In this document: piece after piece, positions 36,397 to 44,961 of the stretch
Position numbering within the stretch: the first letter of the stretch is position 1
Layout of the letters: each line of letters begins with the position of its first letter
NCBI RefSeq assembly: GCF_001422365.1
Contig: NZ_LMMT01000001.1
Location: 125,193 to 189,192, forward strand
DNA: 64,000 nt
DNA from: Pseudorhodoferax sp. Leaf265
Lineage (GTDB): Bacteria; Pseudomonadota; Gammaproteobacteria; Burkholderiales; Burkholderiaceae_C
Direction of reading: 5' to 3'
Notes under the pieces: model-generated
What the model was told of the DNA's origin: nothing
What the model saw: the letters and a program-made list of their open reading frames with translations, nothing else
Databases searched by the model: none
Made by a program: the position numbers and the translations under genes

Positions 36397-37353
36397 TCAA
36401 TCGACGGTGATGCCGACCTTCTGGATGATCGCGCCCCATTTCCTGCCCTCGGCCGCGATGAAGGTCTTGAAGCTGTCGGCCGTGCCGCCGCCGATGACCA
36501 GGCCCTGCTTGGCGAAGGCCTCGCGCACGCCAGCATCCTGCATCACGGCATTCACATCGGCGTTGATGCGGGCCACGACCTCGGGCGGCGTGCCGACGGG
36601 CGCGAACAGCCCGTTCCAGGCCAGCGCCTCGAAGCCCGGGTAGCCCTGCTCGGCCACCGTCGGCACCTCGGCCATGCCCTCCATGCGCTGCAGGCTGGTG
36701 GCGGCCAGCAGCCGGATGCGCCCGCTCTGGATCAGCGGCAGCAGGGCCGGCGCCACCGTGAACAGCCCATGCGTCTCGCCCGAGGCCAGCGACAGGCCGG
36801 CCGGCGGCGAGCCCGCGAACGGCACGTGCGTGGCCTCGAAGCCGGCCGTGCTGCGGAACAGCTCCATGGTCAGGTGCGAGGAGCTGCCGGCGCCGACCGA
36901 GGCGTAGCTGACCTTGCCGTTCTGCTGTTTGGCCCAGGCGACGTACTCGGGCAGGGTCTTGGCGGGGTTGTTCGCCGGCACCGCCAGCACATTGGGCTGC
37001 GAGGAGGTCAGCACGATGGGCAGCAGATCCTTGGCTGGGTCGTAGCTCATCTTCTTGACCATGTAGGGCCCGAACGCGATCGGCCCGTTGAAGCCGATGC
37101 CCAGCAGCAGGCCGTCGGCCGGCGCCTTGGCGACCACCGCCATGCCCAGCATGCCGCCGGCACCGGCCTTGTTGTCCACCACCACCGGCTGCTTCCAGCG
37201 CTCGCGCAGCTTCTCGCCCAGCGTGCGGGCGATGAAGTCCAGCGAACTGCCGGCAGGCGCCGGCACCACCAGCTTGACGGGTTTGCCGGGCCAGTCCTGC
37301 GCCGTGGCGGCCAGGGCCAGGCTGCCGATCACGAGGGCGAGTAGCTTCTTCAT
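36397..37353 (-). CDS. Bug-family (TctC) periplasmic solute-binding protein
   Basis: The 318-residue product has a signal peptide (MKKLLALVIGSLALAATAQD) and the Bug fold with [36 protein letters not shown] and the SYASVGAGSSSHL segment. Bug proteins bind carboxylates or aromatic acids for tripartite tricarboxylate transporters. No TctA/TctB membrane genes are present here, as is common for orphan Bug receptors. First gene of a three-gene operon, divergent from a LysR regulator. Confidence 0.9.
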   Translation of the reverse strand: MKKLLALVIGSLALAATAQDWPGKPVKLVVPAPAGSSLDFIARTLGEKLRERWKQPVVVDNKAGAGGMLGMAVVAKAPADGLLLGIGFNGPIAFGPYMVKKMSYDPAKDLLPIVLTSSQPNVLAVPANNPAKTLPEYVAWAKQQNGKVSYASVGAGSSSHLTMELFRSTAGFEATHVPFAGSPPAGLSLASGETHGLFTVAPALLPLIQSGRIRLLAATSLQRMEGMAEVPTVAEQGYPGFEALAWNGLFAPVGTPPEVVARINADVNAVMQDAGVREAFAKQGLVIGGGTADSFKTFIAAEGRKWGAIIQKVGITVD

Positions 37354-37428
37354 GGGTTTGTCTCCGAAAGAAAGGGTTGCGGGCCGGATTCTCGGCAGGC
37401 GGCCGCAATAGTCCAAACACCGTTCGGG

Positions 37429-37441
37429 TATGGTTGCCATA
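37429..37441. promoter_or_regulatory. Candidate LysR operator (T-N11-A)
   Basis: A perfect inverted repeat TATGG-TTG-CCATA fits the T-N11-A LysR box. It lies in the 110-bp gap between the divergent tctC-like and LysR genes, 22 bp before the LysR start, where an autoregulatory site would be expected. Confidence 0.6.
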
Positions 37442-37463
37442 TCCACGAGGTATAGGTGCATCC

Positions 37464-38369
37464 ATGGAACTGCGGCATCTGCGCTACTTCATCGCCGTGG
37501 CCGAGACCGGCAGCCTGAGCCGTGCCGCGGAGAAGCTGTTCATCGCGCAACCGCCGCTGTCGGTGCAGATCCGCCAGCTCGAAGACGCGATGGGCACGCC
37601 GCTGTTCGTGCGCCATCCCAAGGGCGTGCGGCTGACGGCAGCGGGCGAGGCGCTGGTGCCCGAAGCCCGCGCGCTGCTCGACCGCGCCGGCCACCTGAAA
37701 GACCGGTTGCAGGGCGATGGCGCCAGCGGCGTGCTGGCGCTGGGCTACGTGCCGTCGGCCAGCAGCACCGTGCTGCCCGCGCTCGTGCGCCAGCTGCGCG
37801 CCGCCCACCCGGGCCTGCGCATCGAACTGCGCGAGATGATCAGCGCTGCGCAGACCGAGGCGCTGGTTGCCGGCCACCTGGACGCCGGCATCGCGCGCAG
37901 CCCGGCCCGGCATCCGCGCGTGGTGGCGCCGGCGCAGATGGACGATCCGTTCTGCCTGGCCTCACCGGCGGCCGAGCCGCCTGCGCCGCGCAGCGCCATC
38001 GACCTGCGCGTGCTGGCCGAGCAGGACTTCGTCGCCTTCACGCGGCACCGCGGCCCGGCCTATTTCGACCAGTCCATCCACCTGTGCGCGCGGGCCGGCT
38101 TCAGCCCGCGCATCCGCTACGAGGCCAGCACCGTGCACGGCGTGCTCGACCTTGTGGCGGCCGGCCTGGGCCATGCGCTGGTACCGCAATCGGCCGTGCT
38201 GCTGGGGCGCACGGGCGTGGCGTTCCGGCGGGTCCGCAGCCCGGCGCAGGACCAGGTGCTGGCGCTGCTGCGGCGCAAGGGCGATGCGCGCACCGTGCCG
38301 CAGTGGCTGGACCAGGCGGTGCGGGCCATCTTTGCGCAGATGGCGCAACGTATGGCAACAGAACTGTGA
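37464..38369 (+). CDS. LysR-family transcriptional regulator (divergent from the tctC-adh operon)
   Basis: The 301-residue LysR protein has an N-terminal winged HTH (MELRHLRYFIAVAETGSLSR, QPPLSVQIRQLE) and a two-lobed effector domain. The type resembles regulators of aromatic-acid or tartrate genes (CatR/BenM-like start). Divergent orientation with a dyad between the genes suggests it controls the tctC-adh operon in response to the transported acid or a metabolite. Confidence 0.9.
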   Translation: MELRHLRYFIAVAETGSLSRAAEKLFIAQPPLSVQIRQLEDAMGTPLFVRHPKGVRLTAAGEALVPEARALLDRAGHLKDRLQGDGASGVLALGYVPSASSTVLPALVRQLRAAHPGLRIELREMISAAQTEALVAGHLDAGIARSPARHPRVVAPAQMDDPFCLASPAAEPPAPRSAIDLRVLAEQDFVAFTRHRGPAYFDQSIHLCARAGFSPRIRYEASTVHGVLDLVAAGLGHALVPQSAVLLGRTGVAFRRVRSPAQDQVLALLRRKGDARTVPQWLDQAVRAIFAQMAQRMATEL

Positions 38370-38463
38370 AAAACCGGGTCATCCGCATGCGCATGGCGGC
38401 GTTAGAGTCTGGCCGGCTCCTGTGCCGGGCCAGCCTCTGTTCAACGCATTCGAAGGACATTCC

Positions 38464-38892
38464 ATGTTGAAAACCGCCTCTTTCATCCTGGCCGCGGCGT
38501 TCGCCCTGTCGCTGGGCAGCGCCCATGCCGCCGACGACGCCAAGCCCGGCTCCAAGCTCGGCGCCTGCAGCAAGGAGGCCGCCGCCAAGGGCCTCAAGGG
38601 CGATGAGCGCAACAAGTTCCTGTCGGACTGCAACAAGGGCCTGACGGCCGCGCCGGCCGCCGAGGCCAAGAGCGGCTCCAAGCTGGGCGCCTGCAGCAAG
38701 GAAGCGGCGGCCAAGGGCCTCAAGGGCGACGAGCGCAACAAGTACCTGTCGGACTGCAACAAGGGCCTGACGGCCGCCGCCGCACCGGACAAGCCCGGCT
38801 CCAAGCTCGGTGCCTGCAGCAAGGAAGCGGCGGCCAAGGGCCTCAAGGGCGAGGAGCGCAACAAGTACCTGTCGGACTGCAACAAGGCCTGA
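38464..38892 (+). CDS. Exported PsiF-repeat protein with three tandem repeats
   Basis: The 142-residue protein has a signal peptide (cleavage after SAHAA) and three copies of a roughly 41-residue unit, each with SKLGACSKEAAAKGLKG and LSDCNK. This is the PsiF repeat (phosphate-starvation-inducible family, function unknown). Each unit has two cysteines, probably a disulfide. The DNA repeats start at 38542, 38668 and 38791 (periods 126 and 123 bp) and are almost identical, which suggests recent duplication. It is monocistronic with a terminator downstream. Confidence 0.88.
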   Translation: MLKTASFILAAAFALSLGSAHAADDAKPGSKLGACSKEAAAKGLKGDERNKFLSDCNKGLTAAPAAEAKSGSKLGACSKEAAAKGLKGDERNKYLSDCNKGLTAAAAPDKPGSKLGACSKEAAAKGLKGEERNKYLSDCNKA

Positions 38893-38911
38893 TTCCGGCC
38901 CCGCACCACAG

Positions 38912-38933
38912 CGGCCCCTCACGGGGCCGTTTT
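38912..38933 (+). terminator. Intrinsic terminator after the PsiF gene
   Basis: A perfect 7-bp stem CGGCCCC/GGGGCCG (38912-38918, 38923-38929) is followed by TTTT, 20 bp after the stop codon. It also lies at the 3' end of the convergent DUF2214 gene. Confidence 0.8.
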
Positions 38934-38938
38934 CGCGT

Positions 38939-39391
38939 CTACTTGCCGAAGCCGCGCGCGAAGAACACCGCCAGCAGCGCCACCAGCGGGATCAGGTGGG
39001 CCTGCACCATCACCGTCTTGCGCGTGCGGCGCACCTCCTCGTCGGACGGCAGGGCGCCCGTGGCGCGCAGCTGGCGCCGCCAGCGCAGGTAGGTCAGCGT
39101 GGGCTTGATCGACATCAGTCCGATCACCACGAACAGCGTCACCTTGGCATGCAGCAGCGGGTTGGACCAGTACCAGCCCATGCCCTTCGCCCCCCACAGC
39201 GTGCGCGCCAGGCCCGTCAGCAGCACCGCCACCGAGGCGATGCCGTAGAGCATGTCCACCCGCGCCAGCCGCTCCACCACGCGCGCGTTCATCCACTCCA
39301 CGCGGCACAGTGCGGCCTCGCTGGACAAAAACACCACCATCGTGAAGATGGCGACCCAGTGCACATAGGCGAGAACGGTTTCGAGGATCAT
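38939..39391 (-). CDS. DUF2214-family membrane protein
   Basis: The 150-residue protein has four predicted membrane helices (ILETVLAYVHWVAIFTMVVFL, YGIASVAVLLTGLAR, KVTLFVVIGLMSI, AHLIPLVALLAVFFA) and a conserved His in the first helix. It resembles DUF2214 proteins of unknown function, possibly heme-related because CopD/UbiA-like histidines recur. The start at MILETV is chosen; an upstream extension is not hydrophobic or conserved-looking. Confidence 0.75.
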   Translation of the reverse strand: MILETVLAYVHWVAIFTMVVFLSSEAALCRVEWMNARVVERLARVDMLYGIASVAVLLTGLARTLWGAKGMGWYWSNPLLHAKVTLFVVIGLMSIKPTLTYLRWRRQLRATGALPSDEEVRRTRKTVMVQAHLIPLVALLAVFFARGFGK

Positions 39392-39419
39392 CGGCGCGGC
39401 CCGGATTCGTTGTACGACG

Positions 39420-39435
39420 GCGACAACATTGTCGC
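39420..39435. promoter_or_regulatory. Inverted repeat in the DUF2214 / sigma factor divergent gap
   Basis: GCGACAA-CA-TTGTCGC is a perfect 7-bp dyad, 29 bp upstream of the DUF2214 start. It could be an operator. No regulator can be named. Confidence 0.4.
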
Positions 39436-39561
39436 AGCCGCCCGGCAGATGCACCCCGCACAACCCCACGCCGCCCATCCGGCGCCGTTGTTACCGATGC
39501 AAGATGCGAACAATTCTTGTTTAGATGCGGGGCACGCCGTGCCTCGCCGAACGGAGCTTTC

Positions 39562-40086
39562 GTGTCCGCGGCCCAGCCCAGCCTCCACCAGCAATCGATC
39601 CACACGCTGTACAGCGAGCACCACGGCTGGCTGCACGGTTGGCTGCGGCGCAAGCTGGGCGATGCCCACCATGCGGCCGATCTTGCGCAGGACACCTTCG
39701 TGCGCATCCTCACGGCCAACCGCGCCCAGGAACTGGCCCTCCACGCGCTGCGCGAGCCGCGCGCCTACCTGACCACGGTGGCGGGCCGGGTGCTGCTCAA
39801 CCACTACCGCCGCCTGTCGCTGGAGCAGGCCTGGCTGGCGGCGCTGGCCACGCAGCCCGCGGTGTTCGCCGCCTCGCCCGAGGAGCGGCTGAGCATCCTG
39901 CAGACGCTGAACGAAGTCGATGCGCTGCTCGATGCCTTGCCGCCCAGGACGCGCACGGTGTTCCTGCTGGCGCAACTCGAAGGCCTCGGCTACGCGCAGA
40001 TCGCCGAGCGCATGGGCATCGCGCTGCGCACCGTCAAGCGCCACATGGCGCAGGCCTTCGAAGAATGCCTGATGCAGGTGGCCTGA
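39562..40086 (+). CDS. ECF sigma factor, FecI type
   Basis: The 174-residue sigma-70-family factor has region 2 (HHAADLAQDTFVRIL) and region 4 (LEGLGYAQIAERMGIALRTVKRH), in the FecI subgroup that turns on iron-uptake receptors. The GTG start has GGAG 5 nt upstream and gives the usual FecI length. A longer TTG start at 39517 would add an unlikely basic segment. It is followed directly by a FecR anti-sigma factor and a TonB receptor with a signalling domain, the complete cell-surface signalling set. Confidence 0.9.
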   Translation: MSAAQPSLHQQSIHTLYSEHHGWLHGWLRRKLGDAHHAADLAQDTFVRILTANRAQELALHALREPRAYLTTVAGRVLLNHYRRLSLEQAWLAALATQPAVFAASPEERLSILQTLNEVDALLDALPPRTRTVFLLAQLEGLGYAQIAERMGIALRTVKRHMAQAFEECLMQVA

Positions 40087-40105
40087 GCACCGCCGGGCCG
40101 CCCCC
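40084..40105 (+). repeat. Stop-codon-linked spacer repeat, copy A
   Basis: The 22 bp begin at the TGA stop of the sigma factor gene and end exactly at the GTG start of fecR. The core GCACCGCCGGGCCGCCCC recurs at 60342, with a variant at 47701. Confidence 0.6.
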
Positions 40106-41092
40106 GTGAACACGCCATTGCCGCGCGCCGTGCTGCGCATGGCGGCGCAGTGGCTGGCCTGCCTGCATGCGGGCGAGGCCACGGCCGCCCAGCGCGAGGC
40201 CTGCGCGCAGTGGCGCCGTGCCGATCCGCTGCACGAGCTCGCCTGGCAGCGCGCCGAGCGGCTGCAGGCCGCGCTCGGCACGCTGCCGCCCGCCGTGGGC
40301 CTGCAGGTGCTGGACCGCCCGCGATCTCGGGGCGGGCGCCGCACCGCGCTGCGCAGCCTGGCCGCACTGGCACCCGCCGTGCCCGCCGGCTACCTGGCCT
40401 GGCGCAGCGCCAGCCCCGAGACCGCGGGCTGGACGACGGCGCAACGCACCGCCACCGGCGAGCGCCGCAGCACCGTGCTGCCCGACGGCACGCGCCTGCA
40501 CCTGAACACGGCCAGCGCCATCGCGCTCGACTTCCAGGGCGGCCTGCGCCGCGTGCTGCTGCGCCAGGGCGAGGTGCAGATCGAGACCGTGCCGGACGCG
40601 CAGCAGCGCCCCTTCGTCGTCGACACGCGCCACGGCCGCATCCGCGCACTGGGCACGTGCTTCGTCGTGCGCCAGCGTGATGACGAAGCCGGCACGCTGG
40701 TGGCCGTGCAGCAGAGCGCCGTCGAGGTGCAGGCTGCCCAGGCCCATGGCCAGCAGCCCACGCGGGTCCAGGCCGGCCAGCAGCTGCGCTTCGACGCGAC
40801 CGGCGTGCAACCCGCCGCGCCGACCGACCCGCAGCAGGCCGCCTGGACGCGTGGCCTGCTGTTCGCCCGCGACCAGCCGCTGGCGGACTTCGCGGCCGAA
40901 CTCGGCCGCCACCGGCCCGGCCTGCTGCGCTGCGCGCCCGAGGTGGCCACGCTGCGCATCAGCGGCGTGTTCCGCCTCGACGACACCGACGCCATCCTCG
41001 CCGCGCTGCCGCACACGCTGCCCGTGCGGGTGGTCTGGCGCACGCGCTGGTGGGTCGCGATCTCTGCCCGATCGGCGCCGCCGAGCGGCTGA
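40106..41092 (+). CDS. FecR-type anti-sigma regulator
   Basis: The 328-residue protein has a cytoplasmic N-terminal domain (DUF4880-like, AAQWLACLHAGEATAAQREA), a hydrophobic segment near residues 85-97, then the FecR domain (TATGERRSTVLPDGTRLHLN, RRVLLRQGEVQIE) and a C-terminal STN-like portion that contacts the receptor. It transmits receptor occupancy to the ECF sigma factor. Start is GTG with no ribosome site of its own, only the spacer repeat, so translation may depend on coupling. Confidence 0.9.
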   Translation: MNTPLPRAVLRMAAQWLACLHAGEATAAQREACAQWRRADPLHELAWQRAERLQAALGTLPPAVGLQVLDRPRSRGGRRTALRSLAALAPAVPAGYLAWRSASPETAGWTTAQRTATGERRSTVLPDGTRLHLNTASAIALDFQGGLRRVLLRQGEVQIETVPDAQQRPFVVDTRHGRIRALGTCFVVRQRDDEAGTLVAVQQSAVEVQAAQAHGQQPTRVQAGQQLRFDATGVQPAAPTDPQQAAWTRGLLFARDQPLADFAAELGRHRPGLLRCAPEVATLRISGVFRLDDTDAILAALPHTLPVRVVWRTRWWVAISARSAPPSG

Positions 41093-41205
41093 ATCCCTTT
41101 TGCACGCGGTGGCCCCTTTTTCCGTCTCGCGTGTCATGACCTCCAAAGCCAGCTTTCCCGCGCCGTGCGGAGCCAGCCACGCACGCCGTTCAAAGGAAAG
41201 CCCGC

Positions 41206-43845
41206 ATGCACCGACAACTCCGCGCGCCCGCGCGCCCCCTGGCCTCCCCGCTCGCGCAGGCCGCCCGCCAGGCCCTGCTGGCCATGGCCCTGGCCACGGC
41301 CGGCCTGCCCACCGTCCACGCCCAGGACGCCACTGCGGTTGCCGCCCACAGCGTGCCCGCCGGCCCGCTCGGCGACGCACTGACCCAGTTCGCCGCGAGC
41401 GCGGGCGTGTCGGTGCAGCTGGACGCCACCTTGGTGGCCGGCCGCCGGACCCCCGGCCTGGACGGCCGCTTCGGGGTGCGCGAGGGTTTCGCGCGCCTGC
41501 TGGCCGGCAGCGGCCTGCAAGCGCAGGAGAGCAGCCGCGGCATCTGGGTGCTGCGCCAGGCCGGCGCCGCCGCCGCGCCCGCAGCGGCCACGTCGGCCGC
41601 CAGCACGTCCACCACCGGTACCGCGCTGCCCGAGGTCAAGGTCACGGCCGAGGCCGTGCGCCAGGAGGCCGGCACGCGCACCATCCTGAGCGAGGAGGAC
41701 GTGGAACGCACGGGCGCGGCCAGCATCGCCGACGTGGTGCGCTACCAACCGCTCGTGGACGTGCCCAGCACCGTGCAAGGCGCCACGCGCGGCGCCAGCC
41801 GCTACGACCGCAGCGGCACCACCAACTACAACATCCGCGGCGTCGAGGGCAACCGCGTCGGCCTGGACGTGGACGGCATCGAGATGCCCGACGCCATCAG
41901 CCGCGCACCGCTGACCGCCCGCTCCGAGGACGGCACCTTCGGCATGGGGCGCGACTTCATCGACCCCTACCTCTACTCGTCGATCGACATCCAGTCCGGC
42001 ACCACCAACTCGCAACGCTCGGCCGGCGGCATCGGCGGCGCCGTGAGCTTTCGCAGCAAGTCGCCCGAGGACTACGTCAACGCCGAGAAGCCGTTCTACG
42101 CCGGCGCGCGCATCGGCTACGGCGAGGTCGACCGTTCCTGGGCCGAGGGTGTGACCCTGGCCGGCCAGCGCGGCGAGCTGGGCGTGCTGCTGGCCTACTC
42201 GCGGCGCGACGGCCGGCAGTCCGAGAACCATCCCACCACGGACATGGTCCGCGTGGCGCCGGAGGACTGGCATTCCGACGCGCTGCTGCTCAAGGGCCAG
42301 TTGCGCCTGAACCCCGCGCACCGGCTGGAGCTGTCGGCCGACCTGTACCGCCGGCAGAACGACTCCCGCTTCGACAGCTGGGACACCAATGGCACCGCCA
42401 TCACCGGCAGGTCGGCGCAGGATGCCCGTACCAAGCGCGACACCGTGTCCGCCTCCCACCTCTGGACCCCTGGCGCGGGCGGCCTGGTCGACCGGCTCGA
42501 CACCCGGCTGTACGTGCAGGACACCGACATGGACGACGTGACCGACACGGTGGCGCTGGCCACCGGCGCGCTGGTCCGCGAGACCTCGCAGAACACCACG
42601 CACCAGATCGGTTTCTCCAGCGTGGCCGACAAGCGCATCGCCAACCACGCGCTCAAGTTCGGGGTGAACTACGCGGTCAACGAGAACGAGCACCCGTTCA
42701 CCACCGAGCCAGCGTCCGCCGGCGCGGCCGGCCAGCCCTTTCCCGACACGCGCACCGTGCGCATGGGCGCCTTCGTCCAGGACACCATCGACTTCCAGGT
42801 CGGCGGCCGCCGCCTGGCCCTGGTGCCGGGCCTGCGCGTGGACCGCATCGACCCCAGCATCCGCAACACGGGCCGCTTCAACAACGACCGCGTCACGCAG
42901 GAAGAGCTGGAAGAGATGTACGGCAAGGCCCCGGCGACCACCATCGTCAGCCCCAGCCTGGCGCTGCTCTACGACGTACGGCCCGACCTGACCGCCTATG
43001 TGCAATGGAAGCGCAGCGGCCGCGCGCCCACCAACAGCGAGATCTTCGGCTACTGGAACAGCGGCGGCGGCAGCTACGCGCTGCTGGGCGACCGCAACCT
43101 CAAGGAAGAGACCAGCAACGCCTTCGACATCGGCCTGAAGGGCGCGCCGGTGCCGGGCGTGACCTTCGCCGGCTCGGTCTTCTACACCCAGTACAAGAAC
43201 TTCATTTCCTACACGCGCTACACGCGCGCCAACAACCCCGAGAAGTTCGTCAACATCCAGGACAGCCTGTCCATCCTGTACCAGGCGGCCAACCGCGACG
43301 AAGCCCACATCTACGGCACCGAGATCAGCGTGCGGCTGGACCACGGCACCTGGACGCCGGCCGCGCGCGGCCTGTACAGCACCTGGGCGCTGGGCTACAG
43401 CAAGGGCAGTTCCAAGTCCAACTACGCGGGTGACGAGGATGTGGACCTGGACACCGTGCAGCCAGGCAAGGCCATCGTGGGCGTGGGCTACGACGCGGCC
43501 CAGAAAGCCTGGGGCCTGAACCTCACGGGCACCTTCGTGCGCGGCAAGCAGGCCATCGCCACCAACCGCCAGTCCTTCAGCAACGACCCCGGTGCCGAGC
43601 TGACGGATTCGACAGTCACGCTGTTCCGGGTGCCCGGCTTCGCACGCTTCGATATCGCCGGCTACTGGCGCGTCAACAAGAACGTGCGCCTGCACGCCGG
43701 CATCTTCAACCTGACCGACAAGCGCTACTGGTCGTACGCGAACACCCGCAGCCTGCAACCGGCCAACCCGCGCGACCGCCAGCAGATCGAAGTGTCCAGC
43801 GCGCCGGGCCGCACCTACGCGGTCAGCCTGAACGTGGATTTCTGA
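41206..43845 (+). CDS. TonB-dependent receptor with STN signalling domain (heme/siderophore type)
   Basis: The 879-residue outer-membrane receptor has a long signal peptide (cleavage near VHAQDA), an STN signalling domain (about 50-100, VPAGPLGDALTQFAASAGV), a TonB box region, a plug with NYNIRGVEGNRVGLDVDGIE, and a 22-strand barrel ending in the aromatic LNVDF. The plug resembles hemoglobin/heme (HasR, HmuR) receptors more than catecholate ones. It signals through FecR and the ECF sigma factor encoded upstream. The ligand is probably heme or a ferric chelate (inference). Confidence 0.92.
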   Translation: MHRQLRAPARPLASPLAQAARQALLAMALATAGLPTVHAQDATAVAAHSVPAGPLGDALTQFAASAGVSVQLDATLVAGRRTPGLDGRFGVREGFARLLAGSGLQAQESSRGIWVLRQAGAAAAPAAATSAASTSTTGTALPEVKVTAEAVRQEAGTRTILSEEDVERTGAASIADVVRYQPLVDVPSTVQGATRGASRYDRSGTTNYNIRGVEGNRVGLDVDGIEMPDAISRAPLTARSEDGTFGMGRDFIDPYLYSSIDIQSGTTNSQRSAGGIGGAVSFRSKSPEDYVNAEKPFYAGARIGYGEVDRSWAEGVTLAGQRGELGVLLAYSRRDGRQSENHPTTDMVRVAPEDWHSDALLLKGQLRLNPAHRLELSADLYRRQNDSRFDSWDTNGTAITGRSAQDARTKRDTVSASHLWTPGAGGLVDRLDTRLYVQDTDMDDVTDTVALATGALVRETSQNTTHQIGFSSVADKRIANHALKFGVNYAVNENEHPFTTEPASAGAAGQPFPDTRTVRMGAFVQDTIDFQVGGRRLALVPGLRVDRIDPSIRNTGRFNNDRVTQEELEEMYGKAPATTIVSPSLALLYDVRPDLTAYVQWKRSGRAPTNSEIFGYWNSGGGSYALLGDRNLKEETSNAFDIGLKGAPVPGVTFAGSVFYTQYKNFISYTRYTRANNPEKFVNIQDSLSILYQAANRDEAHIYGTEISVRLDHGTWTPAARGLYSTWALGYSKGSSKSNYAGDEDVDLDTVQPGKAIVGVGYDAAQKAWGLNLTGTFVRGKQAIATNRQSFSNDPGAELTDSTVTLFRVPGFARFDIAGYWRVNKNVRLHAGIFNLTDKRYWSYANTRSLQPANPRDRQQIEVSSAPGRTYAVSLNVDF

Positions 43846-43869
43846 TTTCCCCCCCACCCGAGAACCCCC

Positions 43870-44394
43870 ATGCACCAGCACACCACCTCCCTGCTCGCGG
43901 CCCTGGCCGCCGCCGTCCTGCTGTCGGCCTGCGCCGGCGGCGCACCCAAGGCAGCTGCCACGGCCCAGAACCAGCCGGCACGGCCCGCGGGCGGCCATGG
44001 CCTGGACGCCTTCCTGGGCAGCTACGACGCCAACCGCGACGGCCAGGTCACGCGCGCCGAGTTCGACGCCATCCGCCTGCAGCGCTTCCAGGCCGCCGAC
44101 ACCAACGGCGACGGCTGGCTCAGCGAGGCCGAGTACGTGGCCGAGTTCGAAGGCCGCCTCAAGCGCCAGTACTTCGACACCGGCCGCCAGCCCGATACCG
44201 CCTACGTGAACAACATCAAGCAGGCGCACACGCGCTTCGGCATCGTCAACCGCGCGCGCGACGGCAAGTTCACCTGGGCCGAAGACCAGGCGATTGCCGA
44301 CAAGACCTTCACGGGCCTGGACACCAACGGCGACGGCGTCGTCTCCAAGGCCGACCCGCAGCGCGCGCGCGGGCCACGTGCCGACAACGACTGA
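43870..44394 (+). CDS. EF-hand lipoprotein
   Basis: The 174-residue product has a lipoprotein signal with lipobox LSAC and four EF-hand-like loops: DANRDGQVTRAEF, DTNGDGWLSEAEY, a degenerate RARDGKFTWAED, and DTNGDGVVSKAD. It should bind Ca2+ in the periplasm or at the outer membrane. It lies 24 bp after the TonB receptor gene and inside the iron operon, so it may assist the receptor or the electron-transfer proteins. No enzymatic function is visible. Confidence 0.82.
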   Translation: MHQHTTSLLAALAAAVLLSACAGGAPKAAATAQNQPARPAGGHGLDAFLGSYDANRDGQVTRAEFDAIRLQRFQAADTNGDGWLSEAEYVAEFEGRLKRQYFDTGRQPDTAYVNNIKQAHTRFGIVNRARDGKFTWAEDQAIADKTFTGLDTNGDGVVSKADPQRARGPRADND

Positions 44395-44404
44395 GCCCCA
44401 AGCC

Positions 44405-44938
44405 ATGGCACCCGCAACTCCGCGCAACGCCTGGCTCGCCGGCGCCAGCCTGGCACTGGCCGCAGGCCCCGCGGCCGCGGCCTCGCTGACGCTGCAGCTC
44501 ACGCTGCCGGCGATCGACACCGCCGCCTACTACCGCCCCTACCTGGCCGCCTGGGTGGAGAAGGCCGGCGAGGACAAGGCCGTGGTCGGCACACTGGCCG
44601 TCTGGTACGACACGCGGCTGCGCGACAACGGCGGCCGCGGCTGGCTGCGCCACCTGCGCAGCTGGTGGCGCGTGACGGGCGAGCAGCTCGCGCTGCCGGC
44701 CGACGGCGTCAGCGGCGCGACGCGCCCGGCCGGCACCCACACCCTGCAGTTCCGCGACACCGGCGGCGCGCTGGCCGGCCTGCCGGCCGGCAACTACCAG
44801 CTGGCCATCGAGGTTGCACGCGAAAAGGGTGGTCGCGAACTGCTGCGCCTGCCCTTCGCATGGGGCGGTGGCGTGCAGAGCGCCGATGCCCGAGGCAACA
44901 AGGAACTCGGCGCCGTCCATCTGAGCGTCGCGCCTTGA
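44405..44938 (+). CDS. DUF2271 periplasmic protein with FMN-attachment motif
   Basis: The 177-residue exported protein has a signal peptide (ALAAGPAAAASL). The DUF2271 core (LTLQLTLPAIDTAAYYRPYL, VGTLAVWYDTR, WWRVTGEQLALPADGVSG) contains D100-GVSGA-T106, which matches the ApbE flavinylation consensus Dgx(S/T)gA(T/S). Thr106 is therefore the expected site of covalent FMN. ApbE and a PepSY protein are encoded downstream in the same operon. It would be a periplasmic one- or two-electron carrier that passes electrons to ferric ligand (inference). Confidence 0.85.
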   Translation: MAPATPRNAWLAGASLALAAGPAAAASLTLQLTLPAIDTAAYYRPYLAAWVEKAGEDKAVVGTLAVWYDTRLRDNGGRGWLRHLRSWWRVTGEQLALPADGVSGATRPAGTHTLQFRDTGGALAGLPAGNYQLAIEVAREKGGRELLRLPFAWGGGVQSADARGNKELGAVHLSVAP

Positions 44939-44961
44939 ACACCACACCAGGAACATCCGCC

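Noticed and set aside
38542-38892. CRISPR-like array suggested by the regular repeats.
   Set aside because: The repeats are in-frame protein-coding PsiF units without spacers, and no cas genes are present.
39508-39522. Fur box upstream of the ECF sigma gene (dyad AACAA-TTC-TTGTT).
   Set aside because: Only about half of the Fur consensus positions match, so it was not listed as a feature even though iron control is expected.
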